Shown: positions 18,641 to 27,250 of the stretch, in pieces | How the letters are laid out: each line of letters begins with the position of its first letter | How positions within the stretch are numbered: the first letter of the stretch is position 1 | Source: Acidimicrobiales bacterium | GTDB taxonomy: Bacteria; Actinomycetota; Acidimicrobiia; Acidimicrobiales; SHLQ01 | Assembly: GCA_020629375.1 (NCBI GenBank) | Contig: JAHDDK010000029.1 | Coordinates: 1,609 to 46,842 of the forward strand | Direction of reading: 5' to 3' | Length of the DNA stretch: 45,234 nucleotides | Made by a program: the position numbers and the translations under genes | Notes under the pieces: generated by a model | The model's database searches: none | Told to the model about the DNA's origin: nothing | What the model saw: the letters and a program-made list of their open reading frames with translations, nothing else

Positions 18641-18647
18641 GGGTCGC

Positions 18648-18653
18648 AAGCTA
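18648..18653 (-). promoter_or_regulatory. Candidate leaderless -10 (TAGCTT) of the SDR-amidase operon
   Basis: On the minus strand TAGCTT is followed by seven bases and the ATG at 18640. It is placed back to back with the protease promoter at 18670-18675, so both divergent promoters fit in a 41-bp spacer. Confidence 0.5.
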
Positions 18654-18669
18654 GCTGTCCACGCTCCCG

Positions 18670-18675
18670 TAGCCT
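18670..18675 (+). promoter_or_regulatory. Candidate leaderless -10 (TAGCCT) of the protease gene
   Basis: TAGCCT, then six bases, then the ATG at 18682. No Shine-Dalgarno sequence is present, so the mRNA probably starts at the A of the start codon. Confidence 0.55.
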
Positions 18676-18681
18676 CTGACC

Positions 18682-20355
18682 ATGGCGAGGTCGAACACGG
18701 CGCTGACTCCGGGAGTCGTTGCGGGAATCGTTGTTGGCGTTCTTCTCGTCGGCGGGCTTGTCGGGTTCGCGCTCGGTCGTGGCGGCGGCGGAGAGGACAC
18801 CACAACGGACCAGACGTCGACAACTGTCCCAGCGGCGATCGCGAGCCCGACGATCGTCGCCAACGACTCATCCGAGACGCCGTTGACGACACAGGGCCAG
18901 CGCATACAGGCGCCCAGCACTTCGGCACCCGTGACCGTCGCGCAAGGATTTCCCGACCTGTTCGAAGATCTTCGCAGCGCCGTGGCGAGTGTCGATGTCG
19001 CCGGATGCGACTTCGGTAGTCAGGGCACGGCGTTTCTTGTCGCACCGGACATTGCCTACACCGCCGAGCATGTCGTCGCCGGCGCGACCGAAATCGCGCT
19101 GACCTTTGGCGGAGAGAGCATCGAGGCGACAGTGCTCGGAAGTGACGTGGGTCGAGACGTCGCGGCGCTGAAACTGGCTCAACCGGTGCAGAACGCGACC
19201 GTACTGGCGATCGCAGATGCTGATCCTCGCGTTGGCGAGGAAGTTGCGGCGATGGGTCACCCTCGTGGGCTTCCGCTCGCACTGACCGTCGGTCGGGTCA
19301 CTTCCATGAACGGCAGCTTCGACTTCGGCGGTGGGGACACCGTCGACGACCTCATCCAGACCGATGCAGTGGTCGCTCCCGGGAGTTCGGGGGGCCCGCT
19401 CATCGATGGCGACGGCGACGTGGTCGGCATCGTGATCTTGAAGGACCTCGCCGCCGAGGGGCTCATGTACGCCGGCAACATCCAGGCGTCGCGGGGCGAC
19501 CTCGCAGATTGGACAGGTGACGGACAGCCGGTGGAGACCCCGATCTGTGTCGGTGACCTCGACCTGGACGCCATCGAGGGTTTCGCTCGCGACAGCATTC
19601 GGAGCACCGTTGACCATCCGGACCTTCCGGCGCTCCAGGTGACCTTTGCGGCCTACACCCAGGCCATCAACTCCGGGCGGGCGGAGGACGGCTTCGTCCT
19701 GCTCGGCCCGGCGATCACGACGAACAACACCGCTGCAGCATGGGCCGAGGGGCAGGCCACCTCGTCGTTGTGGGGATGGACAATCCGAGAGGTGGTTGAC
19801 GTCGACGGCTCGACGTTGTCGGTCCGGTCCACGTTCACGAGCACCCAGGAGGCGGCATTCGGGTTCGACGGCGCCAGCACCTGCACCCGATGGGACATCA
19901 CGCACGAGATGGTTGCGGGCGAGCTCGACGGGGACCCGTTCTGGCTCGTCAACCGGTCTCGGGCCACACCGGGCGGTGGACCGGTCGACTGTGACGACTG
20001 GGAGCCGACGCTCGGCCAGGACAGGGTCATCGATCCAATTGCGACAGGCGATTCGTTCGTCGGCGAGGCCATCCTCGATCCGGGGACCTATGACGGGTGG
20101 TTCACGGACGTCGACGCAGGCGCAACCGTCGTGGTGCGACTCGACGCCGTCGACTTCGAGTTCGATCCCATGCTCGAGGTCTTCGACGCAAGCGATTCGT
20201 TGATCGCCGAGAACGATGATCGAGGCGACGGAACACTCGACTCGCAGGTCGAGTTCGAGACCGCCCAAACAGGTCCGCTCCAGATCCGGGTGCGAGACCT
20301 CTCTGATGTGGGCGGCGGCAGCTATCGGCTGACGGTCTCGATCGCCGCTGGCTGA
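18682..20355 (+). CDS. Membrane-anchored trypsin-like serine protease with C-terminal PPC-like domain
   Basis: 557 residues. One N-terminal transmembrane segment (about 11-32) is followed by a Gly/Thr/Ser linker. The protease domain has His in 'YTAEHVVAG', Asp in 'GRDVAALKL' and Ser in 'PGSSGGPLID', a complete HtrA/trypsin-like triad. No PDZ domain is seen. A middle region of about 150 residues (about 315-460) resembles no family I recognise. The last about 100 residues ('GDSFVGEAILDPGTYDGWFTD' onward, with 'LIAENDDRGDGTLDSQVEF') have the look of a bacterial pre-peptidase C-terminal beta-domain. It probably acts outside the membrane in protein quality control or regulated proteolysis. It is divergent from the SDR-amidase operon. 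Confidence 0.85.
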   Translation: MARSNTALTPGVVAGIVVGVLLVGGLVGFALGRGGGGEDTTTDQTSTTVPAAIASPTIVANDSSETPLTTQGQRIQAPSTSAPVTVAQGFPDLFEDLRSAVASVDVAGCDFGSQGTAFLVAPDIAYTAEHVVAGATEIALTFGGESIEATVLGSDVGRDVAALKLAQPVQNATVLAIADADPRVGEEVAAMGHPRGLPLALTVGRVTSMNGSFDFGGGDTVDDLIQTDAVVAPGSSGGPLIDGDGDVVGIVILKDLAAEGLMYAGNIQASRGDLADWTGDGQPVETPICVGDLDLDAIEGFARDSIRSTVDHPDLPALQVTFAAYTQAINSGRAEDGFVLLGPAITTNNTAAAWAEGQATSSLWGWTIREVVDVDGSTLSVRSTFTSTQEAAFGFDGASTCTRWDITHEMVAGELDGDPFWLVNRSRATPGGGPVDCDDWEPTLGQDRVIDPIATGDSFVGEAILDPGTYDGWFTDVDAGATVVVRLDAVDFEFDPMLEVFDASDSLIAENDDRGDGTLDSQVEFETAQTGPLQIRVRDLSDVGGGSYRLTVSIAAG

Positions 20356-20364
20356 TCGCCCCGA

Positions 20365-21438
20365 TTACACATTCGTCACCGTCCAACGGCTTGCCTCTTC
20401 GGTGCCGAACAGCACGACGTCGTCGCCGGTGGCCGTCGTGAGATGGGTGGCGAGCTCGACGTCGACCGCCTCGTGCTCGAGCACGAGGCGTCCCATCGGC
20501 GGCTCCACGCCGTAGATCGCGCATCCATTCGACGACACGAACGCGGCGAGTTGGTCGACGGCGTCGTGGCGAGCGAAGACGTCGGCCACGACCTCGAGCC
20601 CATAGGCCGCGTTGAACACGCCGGCCTTGGCGGTCGGGCCGTACTTCGCCGACGTCGGGTGTGGGGCTGAGTCTGTTCCGAGGCAGAACGCCGGGTCGCC
20701 TGACGTCGCGGCGGCAACGAGGGCGTCTCGGTCGGCGGGAGAGTTGATCACCGGCTTGCAGTACAGGTCGGGTTTGAGACCCGAGGCGAGCAGGTCCCCG
20801 CGATCCCGGGCCAGATGGTGCGGGGTGATCGTTGCCGCACATTGCGGGTGATCGTGGACGAAAGAAATCCCTGCGGCGGTGCTGACATGTTCGACCGTGA
20901 CCGCCAGCTCGGGAATCTGCGCACACAGCGGCGCGAGCTCGTCGACGAGGAATGCTTCTTCACGGTCGAAGATGTCGACCTCTGGTCGTGTGGATTCGGC
21001 GTGCACGAGAAGCCGGATTCCGTGCTCAGCCATGACCTCGAAAAGGTCGACGAACGCCGACAGGCCCGTGCCCCCGGCTTCGGAGTTCGTCGTGGCCCCC
21101 GCCGGGTAGTACTTGACCGTTCGGGCGGTACCGGCTCCATGCGCCTCAACGAGGTCGGTCGTGTCGATGTCGGGCGAGCAGTACCAGACGATCCACGGAT
21201 CGAATCCGTCGGTGGTCGTCTCGACTCCGGCGGCCGCCGTCGTGATGCGATCGAGGTAGGCCGCCGCAGCCGCCGACGACGTGATCGGAGGCACGAGATT
21301 GGGCATCACCATCGCCGTCCGGAATCGCCGAGCGGTGTAGCCAACGACGGCGTCGAGCATCTCACCGTCGCGAAGATGCACGTGCCAGTCGTCGGGCGTG
21401 GGAATCTCGATCCGTTGTGGCGTCGATCCTTGGGGCAT
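20365..21438 (-). CDS. pyrC: Dihydroorotase, PyrC class II type
   Basis: 357 residues from the ATG at 21438. It has the metal-binding 'DWHVHLRDGEML' (HxH), the lysine to be carboxylated in 'VKYYPAGATTNS', 'LLVHAE', 'VEHVST', 'TITPHHLA' and the catalytic Asp in 'CLGTDSAPH'. The start gives an N-terminus that lines up with E. coli PyrC (…PDDWHLHLRDG). It cyclises carbamoyl aspartate to dihydroorotate in pyrimidine synthesis. The compact class II form, standing alone, is unusual for an actinobacterium, where a longer class I enzyme usually sits in the pyr operon. TACGCT lies six bases before the ATG, so it has its own promoter inside the 38-bp gap after the VWA gene. Confidence 0.92.
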   Translation of the reverse strand: MPQGSTPQRIEIPTPDDWHVHLRDGEMLDAVVGYTARRFRTAMVMPNLVPPITSSAAAAAYLDRITTAAAGVETTTDGFDPWIVWYCSPDIDTTDLVEAHGAGTARTVKYYPAGATTNSEAGGTGLSAFVDLFEVMAEHGIRLLVHAESTRPEVDIFDREEAFLVDELAPLCAQIPELAVTVEHVSTAAGISFVHDHPQCAATITPHHLARDRGDLLASGLKPDLYCKPVINSPADRDALVAAATSGDPAFCLGTDSAPHPTSAKYGPTAKAGVFNAAYGLEVVADVFARHDAVDQLAAFVSSNGCAIYGVEPPMGRLVLEHEAVDVELATHLTTATGDDVVLFGTEEASRWTVTNV

Positions 21439-21444
21439 GGCGGC

Positions 21445-21450
21445 AGCGTA
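21445..21450 (-). promoter_or_regulatory. Candidate leaderless -10 (TACGCT) of pyrC
   Basis: Minus-strand TACGCT, six bases, then the ATG at 21438. It supports this start over an in-frame upstream codon at 21492 that would overlap the VWA gene. Confidence 0.55.
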
Positions 21451-21476
21451 GGCGACGCTGGCGGTTGCGGTGCCTG

Positions 21477-22562
21477 TCAGGTGCGGCGCCACAGCAGCGA
21501 CGTGACGGCGCCAGCCACCAGCAAGAACAGTGCCGCGATCACGAAACCGACGGAGATCTCCGACTCACGATCCTGGAGGACGACCTGGTTCGGCAGCTCG
21601 TTGAGGACTCGAAGGAGCTGCTCGGCATCCTGGGCTCTGAAGTACTCGCCACCCGTCAGGCTCGCCATGTCCTGCAGGGTCGGTTCATCGATCACCAGGA
21701 ATGGCCGCAGCTCATCAAGGGTCGTGCCGCCGAGATCAGGGCGCCCGTTTGCGAAACCGCCGAACCCCGGTGCGAATGAGCCCGGGCCGATCTGGTTCGA
21801 CTGGCACACGAGCTCCGCGATCGAGTCGGTCCCGAAACCGATCGTGTAGACCCGGAGGCGACGATCGAAGGCCTGTTGCGCGGCGACGAGCGGTTCGACT
21901 CCCTGGCTGTTCGCGCCGTCGGTCAACAAGACCACGATGTCGGGAACGTATTCGTCGGATGTTTCGATCTCGGCCCGGTCGACCTCGTCGCTCAAGTCCT
22001 GGATGGCTGGTGCGACGTCGGGGTTGACCTCGGCAACGGCATCGATCGCCTTGAGCGTGGCGTTGCCGATACCGGTTCCGAGCGACGTCGTGAACCGGTC
22101 GACAGCATCGACGAGCTCGGCGGTGTCATCGGACGGGGGAACGACGAGTTCGGCGGTGCCGCCGAAGACCACCAGGCCGATTCGGGTGCCGTCCTCGCGC
22201 TCCGAAACGAACGACCGAGCCGCCTCCTGCGCCGCCGCAAGGCGATTCGGGGCCACGTCGGTCGAACACATCGACAGGGAGACATCGAGCGCCAAGATGA
22301 TCGACGTTCGATTGAGTGGGACCTGAATCGTCGACTGCGGACGTGCAGTTGCGATCGACAGTGCCGCCAGTCCGAGCAGCCAAAGCGCAATGGGTACGTG
22401 CCGTCTCCAGCTCGGGCCAGAAGGAGCGGCTTCGCGGACGACGGTGAGGCTGCCGTACCGGATCGGATTCCGGCGGCGCCGACGGAGTGAGAAGAGGTAC
22501 AACGCCAGCAACAAGGCAGGGATCAAGAGGCTCAGGAGCATCAGCGGCCAGGCGAAAGTCAC
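21477..22562 (-). CDS. VWA-domain membrane protein (BatA/BatB-like), second copy
   Basis: 361 residues from a GTG that overlaps the stop of the preceding VWA gene (GTGA). Two N-terminal transmembrane segments (about 4-25 and 57-72) flank a short basic loop, followed by a von Willebrand A domain with a MIDAS 'DVSLSM' (DxSxS) and 'VLLTDGANSQG', and a C-terminal transmembrane helix before RRT. A Gly/Phe-rich loop 'GPGSFAPGFGGFANG' interrupts the domain. In aerotolerance-type operons such proteins are driven by MoxR ATPases and inserted in the membrane with the VWA domain outside or in the periplasm-equivalent space. It is the last gene of the five-gene chain. Confidence 0.9.
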   Translation of the reverse strand: MTFAWPLMLLSLLIPALLLALYLFSLRRRRRNPIRYGSLTVVREAAPSGPSWRRHVPIALWLLGLAALSIATARPQSTIQVPLNRTSIILALDVSLSMCSTDVAPNRLAAAQEAARSFVSEREDGTRIGLVVFGGTAELVVPPSDDTAELVDAVDRFTTSLGTGIGNATLKAIDAVAEVNPDVAPAIQDLSDEVDRAEIETSDEYVPDIVVLLTDGANSQGVEPLVAAQQAFDRRLRVYTIGFGTDSIAELVCQSNQIGPGSFAPGFGGFANGRPDLGGTTLDELRPFLVIDEPTLQDMASLTGGEYFRAQDAEQLLRVLNELPNQVVLQDRESEISVGFVIAALFLLVAGAVTSLLWRRT

Positions 22563-23665
22563 ACAAGCCTCCCGTCTCGAAGGAATCCTGCCGCGGCGGC
22601 AAGTGCGGCGACGATCAACGCAGCGAGCGCAAAGAGCCCCGTGATCTCGGTCTCTTCTGCATCGATGCGGAGAGAGCGTTCGACGTCGTCGTAGACAGCG
22701 TCGAGGTCGAGGCTCTCGTCAGCTCGTTGGTAGGTACCGTTGGCGGTCGCCGCAATCGCCTGGAGCTGTTCTTCGGCGAGAGCCGTCGACACGCTGAACC
22801 CGTCGAGTTCGAGTACGGCGCCTTCGATGGTGCCGATGCCGACGGTGTCGATCCGGATCCCGGCGCTCCCTGCGAGCTCCGCAATCGGCAAGGGGTTCGT
22901 TTCGGTCGTGTCCTCGCCGTCGGAGAAGACGATGATGATCGCCGACCCGAAATCGTCGAGATCGAGTGGCGGGACCCCGTCGGTCGACGTGTCCGGCGCG
23001 ATGGCTTCGTCGGGCGTTCCGCCCGCCGAGTCGTCGAGGCGGAGGGGCGAGTCGGCTCCCGCGTCGAGAGCAGCGAGGAGCCCTTGGGAGATTGCGGTGT
23101 CTCCGGCAGGGCGTAGGCGATCGATGGCAGCAAGGACGTCGGCACGTACGTCGGTCGGGCGCATCGTCACGAGCCCGCTCGTCGAGAACGACACGACCGC
23201 GATCTCGAGATTGTCTGGCGCATTGGCCACGAACGATCGAGCGGTCGACGTCGCAAGGTCGAGGCGGGTCGCCTCTGTCTCGCCACCATCACGGTCTTCG
23301 GAACCACGGTCTTCAGAATCACGGTCGTCGGGATCGTCCCCACTGTCTCCGGCAGCGGTGTCCACGGAGACGTCGGTCGCGGCCATCGAGGCGGAGGTGT
23401 CGAAGGCGAGGACGACCCGCCCGGACCACGAGGGGACGTCGATGGTCGTGTGCGGTCGGGCGAGGGTGACGATCGCGAGCACGAGGGCGAGCAGCATGAG
23501 CGATGGTGCGATGAGTCGTCCCGCCGTTGGCTCGACCGTGGCCCCCACCGAGGCCCCGAGCGCCCGACGGCGCGCCGATCGCTGGAGGTCGACGGTTGCG
23601 AATCCCCACACGGCGAGAGGGACGAGCAGGAGCAACGTGAGCGCAAGGGGCCATGCCAGTGTCAT
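22559..23665 (-). CDS. VWA-domain membrane protein (BatA/BatB-like), first copy
   Basis: 368 residues with the same start signature as its neighbour (MTxAWPL), pointing to tandem duplication. There are two N-terminal transmembrane segments, then a VWA domain with the MIDAS 'DTSASM' and a later 'VFSDGEDTTE', and a C-terminal transmembrane helix. Directly after the MIDAS there is a highly acidic insert of about 30 residues with repeated D-S-E-D-R blocks, absent from the sister protein; it could bind calcium or act as a spacer. The ATG overlaps the stop of the DUF58 gene (ATGA). Confidence 0.9.
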   Translation of the reverse strand: MTLAWPLALTLLLLVPLAVWGFATVDLQRSARRRALGASVGATVEPTAGRLIAPSLMLLALVLAIVTLARPHTTIDVPSWSGRVVLAFDTSASMAATDVSVDTAAGDSGDDPDDRDSEDRGSEDRDGGETEATRLDLATSTARSFVANAPDNLEIAVVSFSTSGLVTMRPTDVRADVLAAIDRLRPAGDTAISQGLLAALDAGADSPLRLDDSAGGTPDEAIAPDTSTDGVPPLDLDDFGSAIIIVFSDGEDTTETNPLPIAELAGSAGIRIDTVGIGTIEGAVLELDGFSVSTALAEEQLQAIAATANGTYQRADESLDLDAVYDDVERSLRIDAEETEITGLFALAALIVAALAAAAGFLRDGRLV

Positions 23666-24579
23666 CCAGCAGTCCCCCGTGCGACGGGTGCGCTCCGGCG
23701 CCGAATCATGCGATCGCGGATCATGGACCGAATCGTGTCGACGACATCGACATCGACACGGAGCTCGTGGGGGTCGGCGCCGGCCTTGCGCACCGCCTCG
23801 GCGAAGCTCGCCGAGCGTTCCTGATGGAGCGCCTCGTAGCGCTCGCGGAACCCCGGATCATCGGTGTCGACGAGGATCTGATCGCCCGTTTCGACGTCTT
23901 CGATCAGCACCATGCCGGCCGACGGCAGCTCGGACTCGCGAGGGTCATCGCATTGAATGACGACAATCTCGTGGCGGCGGGCGAGGTGGGTGAGTTCGCG
24001 CTCCCAACCGGGTTCGACCAGAAAGTCCGACAGGACGAACACGAGCGAGCGGCGACGCATCCTGCTGGAGGCGATCGAGAACAATCCGTCCAGACTCGTG
24101 GTCACACCAGGATGCGACGGCGGTGCAGCGAGCTGATCGACGAGCCGAAGGAGATGGAGCCGGCCGCTCCCGGGCTCGACAACCGCGTCGAGGCCCTCGT
24201 TCCAGAGAATGGCGCCGACGCGGTTGCCCTGCCGGTTCATCATCGTGGCCACACTCGCCACGAAGCTCGTCGCCACCCCTTCCTTGGACCGGCCGTCAAC
24301 CTGAACGGTCATGGACTCGGAGCGGTCGATCAGAAACCACACCGTGAGCTCGCGGTCTTCGATGAACTGACGCACGTGCGGTTCGCCAGAGCGGGCGGTC
24401 ACGTTCCAGTCGATGTGGCGGACGTCGTCGTCGGGACGGTAGGGCCGAAGGTCGCTCAGGTCGGTTCCGCTGCCGAGGTGGGCCGTGCGGTGATCGCCTT
24501 GCAACAACCCGTCGAGTCGACGGAGCACATGCCAATCGACGGTCCGCAAGATCTCTGCGGCGTCGGGTCGTGGGGTCAC
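23662..24579 (-). CDS. DUF58-domain protein
   Basis: 305 residues from a GTG overlapping the MoxR stop. The DUF58 hallmark 'DLRPYRPDDDVRHIDWNVTAR' is at about residues 43-63, followed by 'VWFLIDRSESM' (a VWA-like MIDAS strand). DUF58 proteins accompany MoxR AAA+ ATPases and VWA proteins and are thought to link the ATPase to its membrane clients. This one lacks transmembrane segments, so it is probably cytosolic or peripheral. The role is inferred from the neighbourhood. Confidence 0.92.
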   Translation of the reverse strand: MTPRPDAAEILRTVDWHVLRRLDGLLQGDHRTAHLGSGTDLSDLRPYRPDDDVRHIDWNVTARSGEPHVRQFIEDRELTVWFLIDRSESMTVQVDGRSKEGVATSFVASVATMMNRQGNRVGAILWNEGLDAVVEPGSGRLHLLRLVDQLAAPPSHPGVTTSLDGLFSIASSRMRRRSLVFVLSDFLVEPGWERELTHLARRHEIVVIQCDDPRESELPSAGMVLIEDVETGDQILVDTDDPGFRERYEALHQERSASFAEAVRKAGADPHELRVDVDVVDTIRSMIRDRMIRRRSAPVARGTAG

Positions 24580-25646
24580 GGTGCGGGCGGCGGAGCGGGG
24601 GTAGAGGTGGACGGAGTCGGGTGGGTTGCGGCCGTCTCGCCGATGGCCACATCGGGGAGTGGCACCGAGTGGAGGATCTGGCCGATGACTCGGTCGCTCT
24701 CGATCGACTCGGCAAGCGCGTCGTACGACAGCACCACACGATGCCGGAGCACGTCGAGGGCAAGGTCCTTCACGTCCTGGGGGAGGGCGTAGTTGCGGCC
24801 CCGAACCAAGGCGAGGGCCTTCGCGGTGAGCACGAGATTGATCGACGCCCGCGGGCTCGCACCGTGCGTTACGTAGCGAGCAAGGTGCTCCTGGCCGATC
24901 GTGGACGGGTTGCGGGTCGCTCCGACAACCTTGACGGCGTATTCGATGATTGCCGGGTCGACGTACACGGCGTCGGCCGCTGCTTGGAGCGTCTCGAGTT
25001 CGGCGGTGGTGATGACCTGGCGGATCGCTTCGACCGACGACGTCATTCGTTCGACGATGACGAACTCCTCGGTCGGCGTTGGGTAGTCGACGAGTACCTT
25101 CATCATGAACCGGTCGAGTTGCGCCTCGGGCAGCGGGTAGGTGCCTTCGGATTCGATCGGGTTCTGTGTTGCCAGCACGAGGAACGGACTCGGCACGGCG
25201 TGGGTCTCTCGGCCGATCGTGACCTGGCGTTCCTGCATGACTTCGAGCAGTGCCGATTGCACCTTCGCTGGGGCACGATTGATTTCGTCGGCGAGCAGAA
25301 GGTTTGTGAAGACCGGACCGAGCGATGTCTGGAACTCGCCCGTCTTCTGGTTGTAGATGCGGGTGCCGGTCAGATCAGCCGGAACGAGATCCGGTGTGAA
25401 CTGGATGCGCTGGAACTCGCCGCCGATCGACTCGGCCAGCGACTTGATGGCCAGCGTCTTCGCGAGTCCGGGTACACCTTCGACGAGGACATGGCCGCGA
25501 GCGAGAAGGGCCACGAGCAGCTGCTCGAGAAGGAGGTCTTGGCCGACGATGACCTTCTTCACCTCGTAGAGGACCTCTTCGAGGGGGCGGCGCTCCTCGG
25601 TGATCGACGGAGGTGGAGGGTGTTCGGGTGGGGGTGTCAGGCTCAT
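24576..25646 (-). CDS. MoxR-family AAA+ ATPase
   Basis: 356 residues. Walker A is 'GVPGLAKT' (about 56-63), Walker B 'LLLADEINRAP', and sensor 1 lies in 'FLVLATQNPIESEGTYPLPEAQLDRF', all hallmark MoxR sequence. The last about 30 residues are Pro/Thr/Ala rich and probably disordered. MoxR ATPases act as chaperones for assembly of complexes containing VWA proteins, and three such client-type genes follow directly. The ATG overlaps the stop of the HtrA-like gene (ATGA). Confidence 0.95.
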   Translation of the reverse strand: MSLTPPPEHPPPPSITEERRPLEEVLYEVKKVIVGQDLLLEQLLVALLARGHVLVEGVPGLAKTLAIKSLAESIGGEFQRIQFTPDLVPADLTGTRIYNQKTGEFQTSLGPVFTNLLLADEINRAPAKVQSALLEVMQERQVTIGRETHAVPSPFLVLATQNPIESEGTYPLPEAQLDRFMMKVLVDYPTPTEEFVIVERMTSSVEAIRQVITTAELETLQAAADAVYVDPAIIEYAVKVVGATRNPSTIGQEHLARYVTHGASPRASINLVLTAKALALVRGRNYALPQDVKDLALDVLRHRVVLSYDALAESIESDRVIGQILHSVPLPDVAIGETAATHPTPSTSTPAPPPAP

Positions 25647-26560
25647 TGTGCGGGCCCTCCTGCGGCCCCTCCAGCAACGGAGATCGGTACAGCGAATCCG
25701 AGGCCGGAGAACGTGTCGTCCCCACTCGGATTGGCGAGTGCGGTGACGATGCCGACCACTCGGGCGCCTCGGTCGAGGAGCGGTCCACCGGAGCTACCGG
25801 GGTTCACGGCGGCGTCGAACTGAATGAGGTTCTCGAGAATGAGGTCATCGCCCACGGGGATGCGTCGATCGAGCCCAGACACGATGCCCTCGGACAGCGA
25901 GCCGCCAAGACCGAGCGGAGCGCCCAGCGCCCAGACGGGATCGCCGACATTGACCCCGCCCCCGAGCACGGCCGGAACGAGCACCTCGGGAAGCGAATCG
26001 GGTTGCAGCACGGCAATGTCGTTTTCGGGCTCGGTCGACACGATCTCTGCCGACGATCTCGACCCATCGCTGAACAGAATCGTGATGCCTCCAGCGTCGG
26101 CACCGTCGATGACGTGGAACGCCGTGAGGATCTGACCGTCAGCGGAGACGATGACTCCGGAACCGATGCCGTCGTCGTCTGCCGACAGCCGGTCGACATC
26201 GATGATGACGGTCGAGGGGATCACGGTGGCGTAGATGGCGGGCCCGAGCGGCTGGGGAACCGTGGTGGACGAGAAGGCTTCCTCGAGCGCGGTCGCGATG
26301 TCGTCGTTCGAGAGTGGTTCGGGTCGATTCAGCGACCACGCCGCAAGCGCCGCGATGGCGCCAAAGCACAGCGCCAGGCCGATCCAGATCGGACGTCGAC
26401 TCCCGCGTTCGTGTTCGACGACCACTGGCGGCCCCGGAATCGGTGCAGAGGTGGCCTCGTGGCCGACGGGCGCGGACGGATCCTCGAGGGGCTCGATCGG
26501 GGGACGCGCCGCGGTCACGGACCGCAACGGTACCGGGCCGTCACCGACCCCGGCGGTCAC
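25643..26560 (-). CDS. HtrA/DegP-like membrane-anchored serine protease, no PDZ
   Basis: 305 residues. A cytosolic Pro-rich N-terminus of about 55 residues precedes one transmembrane segment ('IGLALCFGAIAALAAWSL'). The protease domain has His in 'LTAFHVIDGA', Asp in 'ENDIAVLQ' and Ser in 'NPGSSGGPLLD'. The PDZ domain usual in DegP is missing. It is the first gene of the coupled chain leading to MoxR, DUF58 and two VWA proteins, so it may process or guard the same membrane complex. The start is uncertain: a GTG at 26560, or a second GTG 14 codons later. Neither has a Shine-Dalgarno sequence. A 29-bp tandem repeat lies immediately upstream. Confidence 0.87.
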   Translation of the reverse strand: MTAGVGDGPVPLRSVTAARPPIEPLEDPSAPVGHEATSAPIPGPPVVVEHERGSRRPIWIGLALCFGAIAALAAWSLNRPEPLSNDDIATALEEAFSSTTVPQPLGPAIYATVIPSTVIIDVDRLSADDDGIGSGVIVSADGQILTAFHVIDGADAGGITILFSDGSRSSAEIVSTEPENDIAVLQPDSLPEVLVPAVLGGGVNVGDPVWALGAPLGLGGSLSEGIVSGLDRRIPVGDDLILENLIQFDAAVNPGSSGGPLLDRGARVVGIVTALANPSGDDTFSGLGFAVPISVAGGAAGGPAQ

Positions 26561-26566
26561 TGCGGG

Positions 26567-26622
26567 CCGGATGGGATGCAGGACATCACTGCGACCCGGA
26601 TGGGATGCAGGACATCACTGCG
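26567..26622. repeat. 29-bp-period direct repeat between upp and the HtrA-like gene
   Basis: A 27-base unit occurs at 26567-26593 and again at 26596-26622 without mismatch, a period of 29. Its core is GGATGGGATGCAGGACATCA. The second copy includes the upp stop codon, and together they fill the 54-bp gap to the HtrA-like gene. Two adjacent copies without unique spacers do not make a CRISPR. It could be a dispersed intergenic element, a protein-binding site or a processing site. Confidence 0.8.
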
Positions 26623-27250
26623 TCCCGTACAAGCGATCTCCACTGTCGCCGAGACCGGGGAGAATGTATCCAGCATCGGTGAGGCCCTCGTCGAGCGCCG
26701 CAGCCCAAATGTGCACGTCCGGGTGGAAGTGTCCGATGCGTTCGACGCCGTCGGGTGCGACAACGATCGCCAGCAGGTCGATTCGGCCGACCCGGTACTG
26801 CCGGAGGCGATCGATGGCGGCGAGGATGGTATTGCCTGTCGCCACCAGTGGATCGATCAGCAACACCCGTCGTCGAGCAGGTTCGTCGGGGATCTTGAAG
26901 TAGTACTCGACGGTATTGCCGATGAAGGTGTCGCGGTAGATCCCGATGTGTCCCGCACTGGCGAACGGCAACACGTTGAGGGCGCCGTCGAGCATGCCGT
27001 TGCCGGCACGCATGACGCTGATCACCATCGGTGGGTCGTCGATGCGTTTCGCCGTCGTCGTGGTCAGGGGCGTCTCGATGTCGACGCCGATGGTTTCGAG
27101 GTCTCGACCCGCCTCATAGGTGATGAGTTGGGCCATCTCGCGGACGATCTGGCGGAACTGTTGCGTGGTCGTCGACGCGTCACGGAGATGGCCGAGCTTG
27201 TGCGCCAGGATCGGATGATCGAGGACGGTGAGATTGTCGTAGGTGCTCAA
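26615..27250 (-). CDS. upp: Uracil phosphoribosyltransferase (URC6/Upp)
   Basis: 211 residues, the usual Upp length. 'DHPILAHKLGHLRD' near the N-terminus, 'VMRAGNGMLDG', the PRPP loop 'LIDPLVATGNTI' and the C-terminal uracil-binding 'GYILPGLGDSGDRLYGT' are all family hallmarks. It makes UMP from uracil and PRPP. The start is a TTG at 27250 that overlaps the stop of the DUF1688 gene (TTGA); no ATG or GTG gives the right N-terminus. In the URC pathway this enzyme (URC6) converts uracil to UMP as the first step, so here it is more likely catabolic than simple salvage. It is the third gene of the operon. Confidence 0.92.
   Translation of the reverse strand: MSTYDNLTVLDHPILAHKLGHLRDASTTTQQFRQIVREMAQLITYEAGRDLETIGVDIETPLTTTTAKRIDDPPMVISVMRAGNGMLDGALNVLPFASAGHIGIYRDTFIGNTVEYYFKIPDEPARRRVLLIDPLVATGNTILAAIDRLRQYRVGRIDLLAIVVAPDGVERIGHFHPDVHIWAAALDEGLTDAGYILPGLGDSGDRLYGTQ

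Noticed and set aside
26567..26622. CRISPR-like pair of repeats
   Set aside because: Only two copies with a 2-base junction; far too short a spacer.
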